A stretch of DNA of 37,145 nt from Bernardetiaceae bacterium (GCA_025454895.1 JALONO010000019.1:1-37145), one strand, 5' to 3'; positions 1 to 7,382 are shown, counted from the stretch's first letter. The notes: generated by a model not told the origin, from the sequence alone. A program made the numbers and translations.

Positions 1-45
1 TTACCGTTGGGCATTGGCCGTGGCTAAACTCAAGTACTGGCTGAG

Positions 46-528
46 TTAGTTAAACAGCGACGGGTCGATTTGCAGCGGCCGGTTGATCCGCTCCTCGAGC
101 GAGATAAATGTTTCGGTGCGCTCGATGCCCTTCACCTTCTGGATTTTGTTGTGCAGCACCTCCATCAGGTGGTTGGTGTCTTGGCAGATCACTTTGGCAA
201 AAATGCTGTAAGCGCCCGTGGTGTAGTTGATGGTGAGTACCTCGGGGATTTTGGCCAGCTCGGCGCAAACGGTTTCGTAGAGCGAGCTTTTTTGGAGGTA
301 AATCCCTAAAAAGGCGGTGATGTCGTAACCAAGTTTGCTAAAGTCGATAATGAGCGAGGCCCCTTTGACCACCCCCATTTTTTCCAGCTTTTTCATGCGC
401 ACATGGACAGTGCCGCCCGATACGAACACTTTTTCGGCAATTTCGGTGTACGGGGTTTTGGCATCCTTCATCAATTCGGACAATATTTTGATGTCCACAT
501 TGTCGATTTCGGAATTTTTGTCGTTCAT
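46..528 (-). CDS. Lrp/AsnC family transcriptional regulator
   Basis: A 160-residue protein with the Lrp/AsnC layout: an N-terminal helix-turn-helix (about residues 10-58, with the recognition part near GGTVHVRMKKLEKMGVV) and a C-terminal ligand-binding RAM domain (about 70-150). The family binds DNA as dimers or octamers and usually senses amino acids. Length and domain order are normal. It is transcribed away from two structured RNAs at 664-1241 and shares the AT-rich 529-663 interval with the first, so it could bind there, but that is inference. The ligand cannot be read from the sequence. The TAA stop is followed by 14 more in-frame codons before a second stop at the window edge. Confidence 0.93.
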   Translation of the reverse strand: MNDKNSEIDNVDIKILSELMKDAKTPYTEIAEKVFVSGGTVHVRMKKLEKMGVVKGASLIIDFSKLGYDITAFLGIYLQKSSLYETVCAELAKIPEVLTINYTTGAYSIFAKVICQDTNHLMEVLHNKIQKVKGIERTETFISLEERINRPLQIDPSLFN

Positions 529-609
529 GGTGGGTTAAAATTATTGACTTGTTAATTATAGCGTCTTAAATTATCAATTATCTAAATTTATGAATAATAC
601 CTTGCGAAG

Positions 610-642
610 TTTGCAATTATAGACCGATTGGATTTAACTTTG
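610..642 (+). promoter_or_regulatory. Bacteroidota-type promoter for tRNA-like RNA copy 1
   Basis: TTTG at 610-613, then 21 nt, then TAACTTTG at 635-642. This fits the Bacteroidota housekeeping sigma pattern (TTG near -33 and TAnnTTTG near -7). Transcription would start near 649, about 15 nt before the acceptor stem of the RNA at 664. Confidence 0.6.
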
Positions 643-663
643 TGCTGTTGTTGAAAGTAACAA

Positions 664-812
664 TGTAGGGTGATGAAACTGGCAGCCATGCCCTCCCGTC
701 CCGAGGGTGAGGAAACCGGAATAAACCTGTAAAACATGGTGAGATAAGTAATTACCTCACTTTGGTGCTACAAGCTAACCGCCTCGTGAAGGTTCGAATC
801 CTTCCCCTACAG
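664..812 (+). ncRNA. tRNA-like structured RNA with giant variable arm, copy 1
   Basis: A complete class II tRNA fold. The 7-bp acceptor is TGTAGGG 664-670 / CCCTACA 805-811. T8 and G9 follow, then a D-arm with a 3-bp stem (ATG 673-675 / CAT 687-689) and GG in the loop. The anticodon arm is CCCTC 691-695 / GAGGG 703-707 around loop CCGTCCC. The T-arm is GAAGG 788-792 / CCTTC 800-804 around the canonical loop TTCGAAT. The discriminator would be G812 and no CCA is encoded. The variable region (708-787) is about 80 nt, against roughly 10-25 in normal tRNA-Leu or Ser. It contains helices GAGG 709-712 / CCTC 782-785, CCTGTA 726-731 / TACAAG 769-774 with one mismatch, and GTGAG 739-743 / CTCAC 756-760. 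Read as a tRNA the anticodon would be GUC (Asp), but residue 33 is C rather than the near-universal U, and tRNA-Asp is class I. It therefore looks like a tRNA-derived RNA rather than a standard decoder. I do not recognise the family. Confidence 0.75.
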
Positions 813-851
813 CAAGTAATTATGTGTTGTTTATTGGTTAAGGTTGAAAGG

Positions 852-882
852 TGGTATGCACTTGCATACCATTTTTTATTTT
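852..882 (+). terminator. Rho-independent terminator after RNA copy 1
   Basis: Stem TGGTATGCA 852-860 / TGCATACCA 863-871 followed by a T-rich run. It lies about 40 nt past the 3' end of the first tRNA-like RNA and separates it from copy 2. Confidence 0.85.
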
Positions 883-1038
883 TGGCAAAAGTACGCCTTA
901 TTATTTGAAATTATTTAAACGATTTGCGCTTACCGCCATCTTTTTTTCGGAGTTACCAATGGCTGCGTGCATCGGTTGCGAATATTGAAAATAATCAAAA
1001 AATACGTTGATACATTTTTAAAATACAATCGGTTATTT

Positions 1039-1046
1039 TAGTTTTG
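1039..1046 (+). promoter_or_regulatory. Candidate -7 element for RNA copy 2
   Basis: TAGTTTTG matches TAnnTTTG, but no TTG lies at the right distance upstream (nearest 1007-1009, 29 nt away). It would give a leader of about 40 nt before the RNA at 1096. It is weaker evidence than the promoter of copy 1. Confidence 0.3.
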
Positions 1047-1095
1047 TCGCAACAAGCCGCAAGCCTACTAAAATACGGTTTTGCAAATTTGATAA

Positions 1096-1241
1096 TGTAG
1101 GGTGATGAAACTGGCAGCCATGCCCTCCCGTCCCGAGGGTGGGGAGTCCGGAACAAACCCGGCCCAAGAATAAGGTAGTTTACTGCCTCCTATTTAGGCC
1201 GGGCTAACCGCCCCGTGAAGGTTCGACTCCTTCCCCTACAG
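1096..1241 (+). ncRNA. tRNA-like structured RNA with giant variable arm, copy 2
   Basis: The first 46 nt are identical to copy 1, and the last ~37 nt (from GCTAACCG) differ only at two base positions, so the acceptor, D, anticodon and T arms are the same (acceptor 1096-1102 / 1234-1240, discriminator G1241). The expanded variable arm differs in sequence but keeps its pairing: GGGG 1141-1144 / CCCC 1211-1214 replaces GAGG/CCTC, CCCGGCC 1158-1164 / GGCCGGG 1197-1203 replaces the weaker helix of copy 1, and the inner hairpin is AGGTAG / CTGCCT around TTTA. Single-stranded CCGGAA(C/T)AAACC and GCTAACCG are conserved. Compensatory change with conserved loops argues for selection on RNA structure rather than a decaying tRNA pseudogene. 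Confidence 0.75.
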
Positions 1242-1263
1242 CTTTTATCTGGTTTTCACCAAC

Positions 1264-1296
1264 AAAAAGCGGATGCCCACCGGGTGCCCGCTTTTT
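1264..1296. terminator. Bidirectional terminator between RNA copy 2 and the RlpA-like gene
   Basis: AAAAAGCGG 1264-1272 pairs with CCGCTTTTT 1288-1296, with a short GC-rich inner stem. The T-run on each strand allows termination of the plus-strand RNA and of the minus-strand gene ending at 1343. Confidence 0.75.
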
Positions 1297-1342
1297 GCTT
1301 TTTGGTCAAAGCCCTGGTTATCCGCCCGTTGATCGGTGATGA

Positions 1343-2356
1343 TTAATAGTGCTGCTTTACAAAGCCCTTGTACCCGCTGTCTTTGAGGTCGGGGATGAGC
1401 GAGGCGGCCTGGGCTTCGTTGCCTTCCCCGATGATGATCCGGTAGGCCCGTTTTTCACCTGCCCAGCCGGTTTGGATGTACACTTTGTCAAACCCTTGGC
1501 CGCTGATTTCGCGGCCTTTGGCCAGGGCGGCGTCCAGCACGGTGTACGAGGCCACCTGCACCCCAAAACCTTCCGGGTACTGGATGGTGCCCCACAAGCT
1601 ATAAGTGTTTAGCCCGGCAAAGGTATCTTCGGTGAGGGGGCGGTTGCGGCGGCGGTTGGGCATATCCACCTGGCCACCCCCGCCGGGCGTGGGTTTGGTG
1701 TCCACCGTAGGTTCGTCAACGGGCACGGGTTTTTTAGCCGGCTCGGTTTCTTTCGGCTCGGGTTCCTTGGTTTTGGGCCGCTTGGGCAGGTCGGTTTTCG
1801 GCTGGGGGGCTGGTTCCTCTTTCTTCTTCTTACCCAACAGTTTATCTAGCCAGGCTGGTCGCTTTTCCTTGTCTTTCTTGGCGGTTTCTTGTTCAGTTGG
1901 CTCGGCTTCGGTGCCTTGTTCACGTTGGCGGCGTTCGCGTTCCAGGCGTTCGCGCACGGCGGGCGGCATGTCCTCGACCGATACTACTTCGCAGCGCACA
2001 CGGGAAGTGCCGGAGCGGATCATGTCCAACTTGCGGGCCGCGGCCAACGACAGGTCGATGATCCGGTTGTCGACGTAAGGGCCCCGGTCGTTGACCCGCA
2101 CAATCACGCTCTTGCCGTTGGCCAGGTTGGTTACCCGTAGCTCGGTATTGAACCGGATGCGCGGGTGGGCGCAGGTGAGGTCGTGCATGTCGAACCGCTC
2201 GCCGTTGGCCGTTTTGCGGCCGTGGAACTGGTCGGCGTAATAGGAGGCCACGCCCTCTTGGATGTAGCCTACCCGGTTATAACTTTGATCAAAGCCGAAC
2301 AGGGCCGCACTTGCAACCAGTAACATGCTCAGCAACGCCAGCCATTTTAGTTTCAC
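1343..2356 (-). CDS. RlpA-like septal ring lytic transglycosylase with SPOR domain
   Basis: A 337-residue exported protein that starts at GTG (2354-2356), since no in-frame ATG precedes the signal peptide. It has a signal peptide (1-22), an RlpA-like double-psi beta barrel (about 30-125), a Lys/Pro/Glu-rich linker (about 130-235) and a C-terminal SPOR domain (about 260-337). The barrel keeps the family motifs: GVASYYADQFHGRKTANGE, CAHP, VRVNDRGPYV and IIDLSLAAA. RlpA proteins cleave glycan strands lacking stem peptides at the division site, and SPOR binds such denuded peptidoglycan. A paralogue lies directly upstream (2563-3627). The enzyme call rests on the intact barrel motifs. Confidence 0.9.
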   Translation of the reverse strand: MKLKWLALLSMLLVASAALFGFDQSYNRVGYIQEGVASYYADQFHGRKTANGERFDMHDLTCAHPRIRFNTELRVTNLANGKSVIVRVNDRGPYVDNRIIDLSLAAARKLDMIRSGTSRVRCEVVSVEDMPPAVRERLERERRQREQGTEAEPTEQETAKKDKEKRPAWLDKLLGKKKKEEPAPQPKTDLPKRPKTKEPEPKETEPAKKPVPVDEPTVDTKPTPGGGGQVDMPNRRRNRPLTEDTFAGLNTYSLWGTIQYPEGFGVQVASYTVLDAALAKGREISGQGFDKVYIQTGWAGEKRAYRIIIGEGNEAQAASLIPDLKDSGYKGFVKQHY

Positions 2357-2562
2357 AGGTGTAAGGAAAATTGGTGGGGTAGGGGAGTGGCAATGGGCCG
2401 GGGGAAAAGGTAAAAGGAGTGAACTTTTTAGGGTTTAAACGGGCAATTTGCCCATTTAAGTTGAATCGTGGACAAAAGTTTAGGCAAAATTTCGCTTTTG
2501 AGCCATTCAGCGGGCTAAAACCGGGCCGATTGTTAGCTTATCCCAGCCAGGCGCAGGCTCCG

Positions 2563-3627
2563 TTAATCGGCAAAGTGCGGTTTGGCCACCCCGTTGATCT
2601 TCTTCTTTTTTAGGGCCGTCCCGGCTTTTTCCGCCTCTTGGCGGGTGGCATAGGTACCGATCAGGACCCGGTAGTTTTTCTTGCCCGAAGTCCAACCTGC
2701 CTGGATGAACAACTTGCCCGGCTTGCTCTTTTCCAAACGTTTGGCCTCTACTAAAGCCGGGTTCACTTCGCCGAACGAGGCCACTTGCAGCCCGTAACCG
2801 GCTGGTTTCACGCGCTCGCCGGTGAGGGCGTAGGTGCCGGTGGGGGCAAAGGGGCTTTCGTTGCGCTTAGCGGCCGTTTTTTTGGCCGTCAATTTTTCGG
2901 TCTCGGCTTTTTTTACCAAATCGCCCACGTTGGTTTGCAGCCCTTTGGTAGCGGCGGCCGTTCCATTTTGCGTCGCCTTGGCATTATTTACGGGATTTTT
3001 GGCCAAAGGGTTGGCGTTCTTGGCTTCGGCGGCTTTGTTACCGACCTCCAGGGTTTTGGTTGCACCCGGTTTAGGAGCGGCCAACGGTTTGGGCGAGGCA
3101 TTGGGCTGCACTACATGGGCGGCGGTGCTCAAGTAACCTTTTTCGGTAGTACCTTCGTTATCGTAAGGCAGTTGGCTGGGCAACTGATTAGCCGGGGCTT
3201 CGCCCACCCCTGGCTGGCGGTGCTGCTCGCGGCGCACGTTTTGGGCCAAGTTGCGGGGCATGCCCAACGCAATTACCTCCAACTGCACCTGGGTTTGGGG
3301 GCTGGCAATGCCCAGGGAGTCGGCGGCGGCCGGGGTGATCAGCAGGGTTTCCGGCCCGGTGGGCACGTCGTTGATGCGCACCACCACGCTGCGTTGGGTA
3401 ATGAGATTGGTTATTTTGACCAAACTCTCGAGCGGGATGTGCCGATGGGCTGCCTCCATGCCCCCTCGGTTGTAACGTTCGCCGCTCCGGGTGAACGAGG
3501 CGGCCTCGGAGCGTACTACGGCTACCCCTTTTTCGGTGTAGCCCACCCCAACCGGAGCTTGGCCCCAGGCCTGGCCCAATGGCAGTAGCCCTAGCGTGGC
3601 AACTAAACCATAAAGCAGAAGTTTCAT
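2563..3627 (-). CDS. RlpA/SPOR paralogue with degenerate barrel
   Basis: A 354-residue exported protein. I chose ATG 3625-3627 because it sits directly before a clear signal peptide (MKLLLYGLVATLG...). It shares the layout of its neighbour: signal peptide, DPBB-like region (about 35-125), a long Ala/Lys/Asn-rich linker, and a C-terminal SPOR domain (about 275-350) with GYGLQVASF and KLFIQAGWT. The barrel has lost the landmarks: DRGP is replaced by DVPTGP, the IDLS segment reads LITPAAAD, and the WYG...FHG loop is missing. AAHR and VVVRIND remain. It probably binds the envelope through SPOR without lytic activity. The two genes look like a tandem duplication with divergence. Confidence 0.85.
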   Translation of the reverse strand: MKLLLYGLVATLGLLPLGQAWGQAPVGVGYTEKGVAVVRSEAASFTRSGERYNRGGMEAAHRHIPLESLVKITNLITQRSVVVRINDVPTGPETLLITPAAADSLGIASPQTQVQLEVIALGMPRNLAQNVRREQHRQPGVGEAPANQLPSQLPYDNEGTTEKGYLSTAAHVVQPNASPKPLAAPKPGATKTLEVGNKAAEAKNANPLAKNPVNNAKATQNGTAAATKGLQTNVGDLVKKAETEKLTAKKTAAKRNESPFAPTGTYALTGERVKPAGYGLQVASFGEVNPALVEAKRLEKSKPGKLFIQAGWTSGKKNYRVLIGTYATRQEAEKAGTALKKKKINGVAKPHFAD

Positions 3628-3863
3628 AAACCTTAATAAGTTGTTTGGCGGAAAATTTAAACAAAATCGCTTGATAATCAAGTAACTACTTGTTTTTAGC
3701 AACAAATTGCCTTGCTCGCGGATGCTTCATGGCTTGCCTGGGCGCACGACCAAGGCGCAAATTGGGTCGTAAAAAGATTTCGCATTGGCTTAAGATCAGG
3801 CAAAAACCCTGCAAATATTGTCTTTATTGTTGGTTGAATAGGACTAAAGCATAAGAACTAGCG

Positions 3864-4895
3864 GTGAAAAAGCAAATTTTGGGGTTAGGCGGCGGGTGGC
3901 TACTGGGATGGTTGGTGGCTTGCGGCCCGGTAACCACCCATCGCCCTTGGGCCCCGCCTCCGTTGCCGCCCGGCCTGGCCGCGCTGCCCCAGCCCGCCCA
4001 TAACCCGAGCACCGAGGCCGGGGTGGCCCTGGGCCGCCAGCTTTTTTTTGACCCCGCGCTGTCGGGTAACAACCGGCTGGCCTGCGCCAGTTGCCACCAG
4101 CCCGCCCGGGCCTTTACCGATGGCCAGGCCCTGAGCCAACTGGGGGCCAGCGGGCGGCCGCTCAAGCGAAACGTGCCTACCTTGGCCAACCTCGCTTGGG
4201 CCGAGGGCCTTTTTTGGGACGGCGGGGCCAAAAACCTGGAGTCGCTGGTATTTGGCCCATTGCGCCACCCGGACGAACTGGCCCAGGACCTGGCCGCCCT
4301 GCCCGCCGAACTGGCCCGCAACCCCACGTACCCTCCCCAATTCGCCCAAGCGTTTGGCACTGACAGCATTACTTTGGCTTTGCTGGCCCGGGCTTTGGCC
4401 CAATACCAGCGCAGCTTGCTTTCGTTTAACAGCCGCTACGACGCTTGGCAAGCCGGGCGAATACAAATCAACGACTTGGAAATGAATGGATGGAAGGTGT
4501 TTAACCAGCATTGTTCGGGTTGCCACCCGCCACCGCGGTTTACCGACGACCGCTACCATAACACGGGGTTGGATACGGCCTTTACCCCCGACCACGAGGG
4601 CATTTACCTTGGCCGCGAGCGCATCACCGGCCAACCCGCCGACCGGGGGCGGTTTAAAACCCCGACGCTGCGCAACTTAGCCCGCACCGCTCCGTATTTT
4701 CACGATGGTCGGGCGGCCACTTTGCCCCAGGTGCTGGCCCATTATCACACCGGGGTGCGGCTTTCGCCCACGCTGGACAGCCTGCTGCGCCCCGGCCCCG
4801 GCAAGCCCCGGCCCGGCCTGGCCCTCAGCCTGGCTGACCGGGAGGCACTTTTGGCTTTTCTGGCCACTTTGAACGACGAGGGTTTCGGGGAATGA
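3864..4895 (+). CDS. MauG-type di-heme cytochrome c peroxidase, lipoprotein
   Basis: A 343-residue protein that starts at GTG. It has a lipoprotein-type signal (GWLVAC, Cys20), a first c-type heme site CASCH (74-78) and a second CSGCH (217-221). The layout matches the bacterial CCP/MauG family, which reduces hydrogen peroxide with electrons from cytochromes or oxidises protein side chains. Other family landmarks are GRQLFFDPALS, KRNVPTL, and FKTPTLRNL...APYFHDGR, which should carry the distal heme ligand. Location would be the periplasm, lipid-anchored. It is followed on the same strand by an exported RidA and a thiol peroxidase, suggesting a periplasmic oxidative-stress group. The electron donor is unknown. 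Confidence 0.92.
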   Translation: MKKQILGLGGGWLLGWLVACGPVTTHRPWAPPPLPPGLAALPQPAHNPSTEAGVALGRQLFFDPALSGNNRLACASCHQPARAFTDGQALSQLGASGRPLKRNVPTLANLAWAEGLFWDGGAKNLESLVFGPLRHPDELAQDLAALPAELARNPTYPPQFAQAFGTDSITLALLARALAQYQRSLLSFNSRYDAWQAGRIQINDLEMNGWKVFNQHCSGCHPPPRFTDDRYHNTGLDTAFTPDHEGIYLGRERITGQPADRGRFKTPTLRNLARTAPYFHDGRAATLPQVLAHYHTGVRLSPTLDSLLRPGPGKPRPGLALSLADREALLAFLATLNDEGFGE

Positions 4896-4951
4896 TCTTC
4901 CTCCTTTGATTTGGATTTAAATTAGTTGTCTCTTTAATTCCATTTACTATC

Positions 4952-5425
4952 ATGTGTAAAATGCTGGAAACGATTGGTTTAATTGGCTTTTTTGCCCTAC
5001 TCAGTCTCACGGTTCAGGCCCAGTCGCCCCGGTTAGAGCACTTGAACCCGCCGGGCTGGTCCATCCCACCGGGCTACTCGCAGGCCGTGAAAGTGCAAGC
5101 AGGCACCACGGTGTACCTTTCGGGCCAGGTGCCCACCAATGCCCAGGGCCAGTTGGTGGGCCAGGGTGACTTTGCGGCCCAGGTGCGGCAGGTGTTCGCC
5201 AACTTGCAAACCGTGCTCCAGGCCGCCGGAGCCACCTTTGCCGATGTGGTGAAGGTCAATTATTACGTGGTGGGCCTCACGCCGGAGCGGCGCAACCTCA
5301 TCCGCGAGGTGCGGGCTAATTACCTGGACCTGAAGCAGCCCCCAGCCAGCACCTTGGTGGGCGTAACGGCCCTGTACGATCCCGAAGTGCTGATCGAGAT
5401 CGAGGTGGTGGCAGTGGTGAAGTAA
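4952..5425 (+). CDS. Exported RidA-family protein
   Basis: A 157-residue protein with an N-terminal signal peptide (about 1-23, ending near TVQAQ) and a RidA/YjgF/UK114 domain. Visible motifs are GTTVYLSGQVPTNAQG, the VFANLQTVLQAAGATFADVVK helix region and PPASTLVGV. Cytosolic RidA hydrolyses reactive enamines/imines to keto acids. The usual active-site Arg segment (R.N....) is represented by ANYLDLKQPPAS, so deaminase activity is uncertain. Export is not typical for RidA proper, though secreted members are known. An alternative ATG lies three codons in. It sits 56 bp after the di-heme peroxidase. Confidence 0.88.
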   Translation: MCKMLETIGLIGFFALLSLTVQAQSPRLEHLNPPGWSIPPGYSQAVKVQAGTTVYLSGQVPTNAQGQLVGQGDFAAQVRQVFANLQTVLQAAGATFADVVKVNYYVVGLTPERRNLIREVRANYLDLKQPPASTLVGVTALYDPEVLIEIEVVAVVK

Positions 5426-5492
5426 CCGAAACGTCAGGGCCGCGACACTCGGGCCTGGGTCGAGGGGTTAATTTTGGGTCTTAAAATCAAGG

Positions 5493-6110
5493 ATGATGAA
5501 CACGCTTAAACTCGCGGGTCTTGGCCTGCTGTTGACATTGGTTACTGGCCTAGCCCAGGCCCAGGTTCCGGCCAAGCCGGAGGACATCAGCCCCTTACTA
5601 GTGGGCGAAAAAATCCCCGAGGTAAGCTTGGGCCAGTTGGACGGTGGCAAAGTGAGCTTGCCCCAGTTGGTCAAACGCCAGCCGACGGTGCTGGTGTTTT
5701 ACCGGGGCGGGTGGTGCCCTTATTGCAACACTCAATTAGCTGGTTTGCAGTCGGTTGAAGAGAAGCTCAAGCAGGCTGGTTACCAAATTGTGGCCGTTAG
5801 CCCAGACAAAGCCGCCGACCTTCAAGCCTCGGTAGATAAGCACCAGCTTAGCTATACCCTCCTGGCCGACAGCAAGTTAGAAGCGGCCCAACAATTTGGG
5901 CTGGCCTTTCAAGCCCCAAGCCAATACTCGGGCATTTTGGCCAAGGCTTCGGGTGGACAAAATCCCGGTTGGCTACCCGTACCGGCGGTGTATATCATCG
6001 CCCCGGACGGGACTATTTTATTCAGCTACGTGGCTCCTAACTACAAGCAACGCCTGAGCGGAGCGGTGCTGTTGGCCGCAGCGGAGGCCCTGGCCAAGGA
6101 GGCCAAATAG
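5493..6110 (+). CDS. Exported AhpC/TSA-family thiol peroxidase
   Basis: A 205-residue protein with a signal peptide (1-23, ending AQAQ) and a thioredoxin-fold peroxiredoxin-like domain. The redox centre is GGWCPYC (Cys75, Cys78), preceded by PTVLVFYR and followed by YQIVAVSPD. The CxxC form is that of the peroxiredoxin-like AhpC/TSA subgroup rather than classical 2-Cys AhpC. It would reduce peroxides or act as a thiol oxidoreductase in the periplasm. It is the last gene of the 3864-6110 group and is followed by a strong terminator. Confidence 0.9.
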   Translation: MMNTLKLAGLGLLLTLVTGLAQAQVPAKPEDISPLLVGEKIPEVSLGQLDGGKVSLPQLVKRQPTVLVFYRGGWCPYCNTQLAGLQSVEEKLKQAGYQIVAVSPDKAADLQASVDKHQLSYTLLADSKLEAAQQFGLAFQAPSQYSGILAKASGGQNPGWLPVPAVYIIAPDGTILFSYVAPNYKQRLSGAVLLAAAEALAKEAK

Positions 6111-6117
6111 CTACCCC

Positions 6118-6160
6118 AGCGTGGGCTTACTCGAGCAGACCCACGCTCGCTCATTTTTTT
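6118..6160 (+). terminator. Rho-independent terminator
   Basis: Stem AGCGTGGG 6118-6125 / CCCACGCT 6140-6147 followed by a T8 run at 6153-6160. It closes the peroxidase / RidA / thiol peroxidase group. Confidence 0.88.
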
Positions 6161-6173
6161 TAGGTTTTTTTGT

Positions 6174-6190
6174 GGGTAAGATTGTTACCC
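6174..6190 (+). promoter_or_regulatory. Small inverted repeat upstream of the FAD oxidoreductase
   Basis: GGGTAA 6174-6179 and TTACCC 6185-6190 are separated by 5 nt and end 6 nt before the ATG at 6197. It could be an operator or a leader hairpin masking the start. No functional evidence beyond the symmetry. Confidence 0.3.
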
Positions 6191-6196
6191 GTCCAG

Positions 6197-7336
6197 ATGC
6201 TTAGTTTTTGGGAAAAACGCGCGTTCACCGAATACGATTTCGCGGTAGTGGGCGGTGGTATCGTGGGGCTGTCCACCGTGGCGGCACTGTTGGAACGCCA
6301 GCCCCAGGCCCGGGTGCTACTGCTCGAGCGGGGCCTTTTGCCCACCGGGGCCAGCACCAAAAACGCCGGGTTTGCCTGCTTCGGCAGCCTCACCGAGCTA
6401 CTGGCCGACCTGCGCACCACCTCCGTGGCCCAAATGACCGACCTGGTGGAGCAGCGGTGGCGCGGCCTGCACCGCCTGCGCGAGCGCCTGGGCGATGCCC
6501 CCATCGGCTACGAACCCTTGGGCGGCTACGAGGTGCTCACCGAACGCGAACTGCCCGCCCTGGCCCGGCTGGACGAGGTGAACCAATACCTCTGGCCCAT
6601 TTTCGGCCAGCCGGTTTTTGCGGTTAAAAACGAACTTTTGCCCACCTTCGGCTTTGCGCCCAGCCTAGCCAAGTCGTTGGTTTACAACCATTTGGAAGGG
6701 CAGATTGACACTGGGGCCATGATGGCCCGCCTCTGGGCCTACGTGCAGCACCTGGGCGCGCGCCTGCTCACCGGCTGCCAAGTGGAAGCCTTGGAACCGA
6801 GCGGCTTGGGGGTGCGCCTCCGCGTGCGCGGGCCCCTGGGCGAGGCGGTTGGGTTCCAAGCCGGCCGGGTGGCGGTGTGTACCAATGCCTTTACCCACCA
6901 ATTAGTGCCCGGCCTGGACATGGCACCCGGCAGGGGGCAGGTGCTGGTAACCGAACCCTTGGCCCGGTTGCCGTTCAAAGGGGCGTTCCACTACGACGAG
7001 GGCTACTACTATTTTCGCAACCTGGGGCCTGACCGGGTGCTGCTGGGCGGCGGCCGCCACCTGGATCGCGCTGGGGAGACCACCACCGAACTAGCGACTA
7101 CCCCGCTGATTATGAATACGTTGGAGGATTTGCTCCGCACCCTTATTTTGCCAGGCCAACCCGTGGCGGTCGCCCACCGCTGGGCGGGGATCATGGCCTT
7201 TGGGGCCACCAAAGCTCCTATTGTGCAACCTTGGGCCGCCTTGCCCCAGGTGGTGCTGGGCGTGCGCATGGGGGGCATGGGCGTAGCCCTAGGCAGCCTC
7301 ACCGGCGAGCAGGTGGCGGGGTGGTTGGCCAGCTAG
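6197..7336 (+). CDS. FAD-dependent oxidoreductase (DAO family)
   Basis: A 379-residue protein from ATG 6197; upstream extensions would rely on rare starts inside a hairpin. It has an N-terminal Rossmann FAD-binding motif (YDFAVVGGGIVGLST, about residues 13-27), the conserved GASTKNAGFACFG segment of the DAO superfamily and a C-terminal HRWAGIMAF...GVRMGGMGVALG segment. The family oxidises amines, amino acids or glycerol-3-phosphate type substrates; the substrate cannot be assigned. The YYYFRNLGPDRVLLGGGRH stretch and overall form resemble DadA/glycine-oxidase-like enzymes. No signal peptide, so cytosolic. Confidence 0.88.
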   Translation: MLSFWEKRAFTEYDFAVVGGGIVGLSTVAALLERQPQARVLLLERGLLPTGASTKNAGFACFGSLTELLADLRTTSVAQMTDLVEQRWRGLHRLRERLGDAPIGYEPLGGYEVLTERELPALARLDEVNQYLWPIFGQPVFAVKNELLPTFGFAPSLAKSLVYNHLEGQIDTGAMMARLWAYVQHLGARLLTGCQVEALEPSGLGVRLRVRGPLGEAVGFQAGRVAVCTNAFTHQLVPGLDMAPGRGQVLVTEPLARLPFKGAFHYDEGYYYFRNLGPDRVLLGGGRHLDRAGETTTELATTPLIMNTLEDLLRTLILPGQPVAVAHRWAGIMAFGATKAPIVQPWAALPQVVLGVRMGGMGVALGSLTGEQVAGWLAS

Positions 7337-7382
7337 CCAACCACCCTGCCACGGGGCTTGCCTGCCGCAATAACTGGGACGG

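Noticed and set aside
1-45. In-frame extension of 14 codons after the Lrp stop, ending at a second stop at the window edge
   Set aside because: The family length is already complete at 160 residues, and a short open stretch after a stop is expected by chance.
664-1241. Explaining the tRNA-like RNAs as tmRNA, RNase P RNA or a tRNA with a group I intron
   Set aside because: The tRNA body is complete and contiguous except in the variable arm; group I introns sit in the anticodon arm, tmRNA lacks an anticodon arm of this kind, and the GAGGAAA-like segment of RNase P RNA is not followed by the rest of its core.
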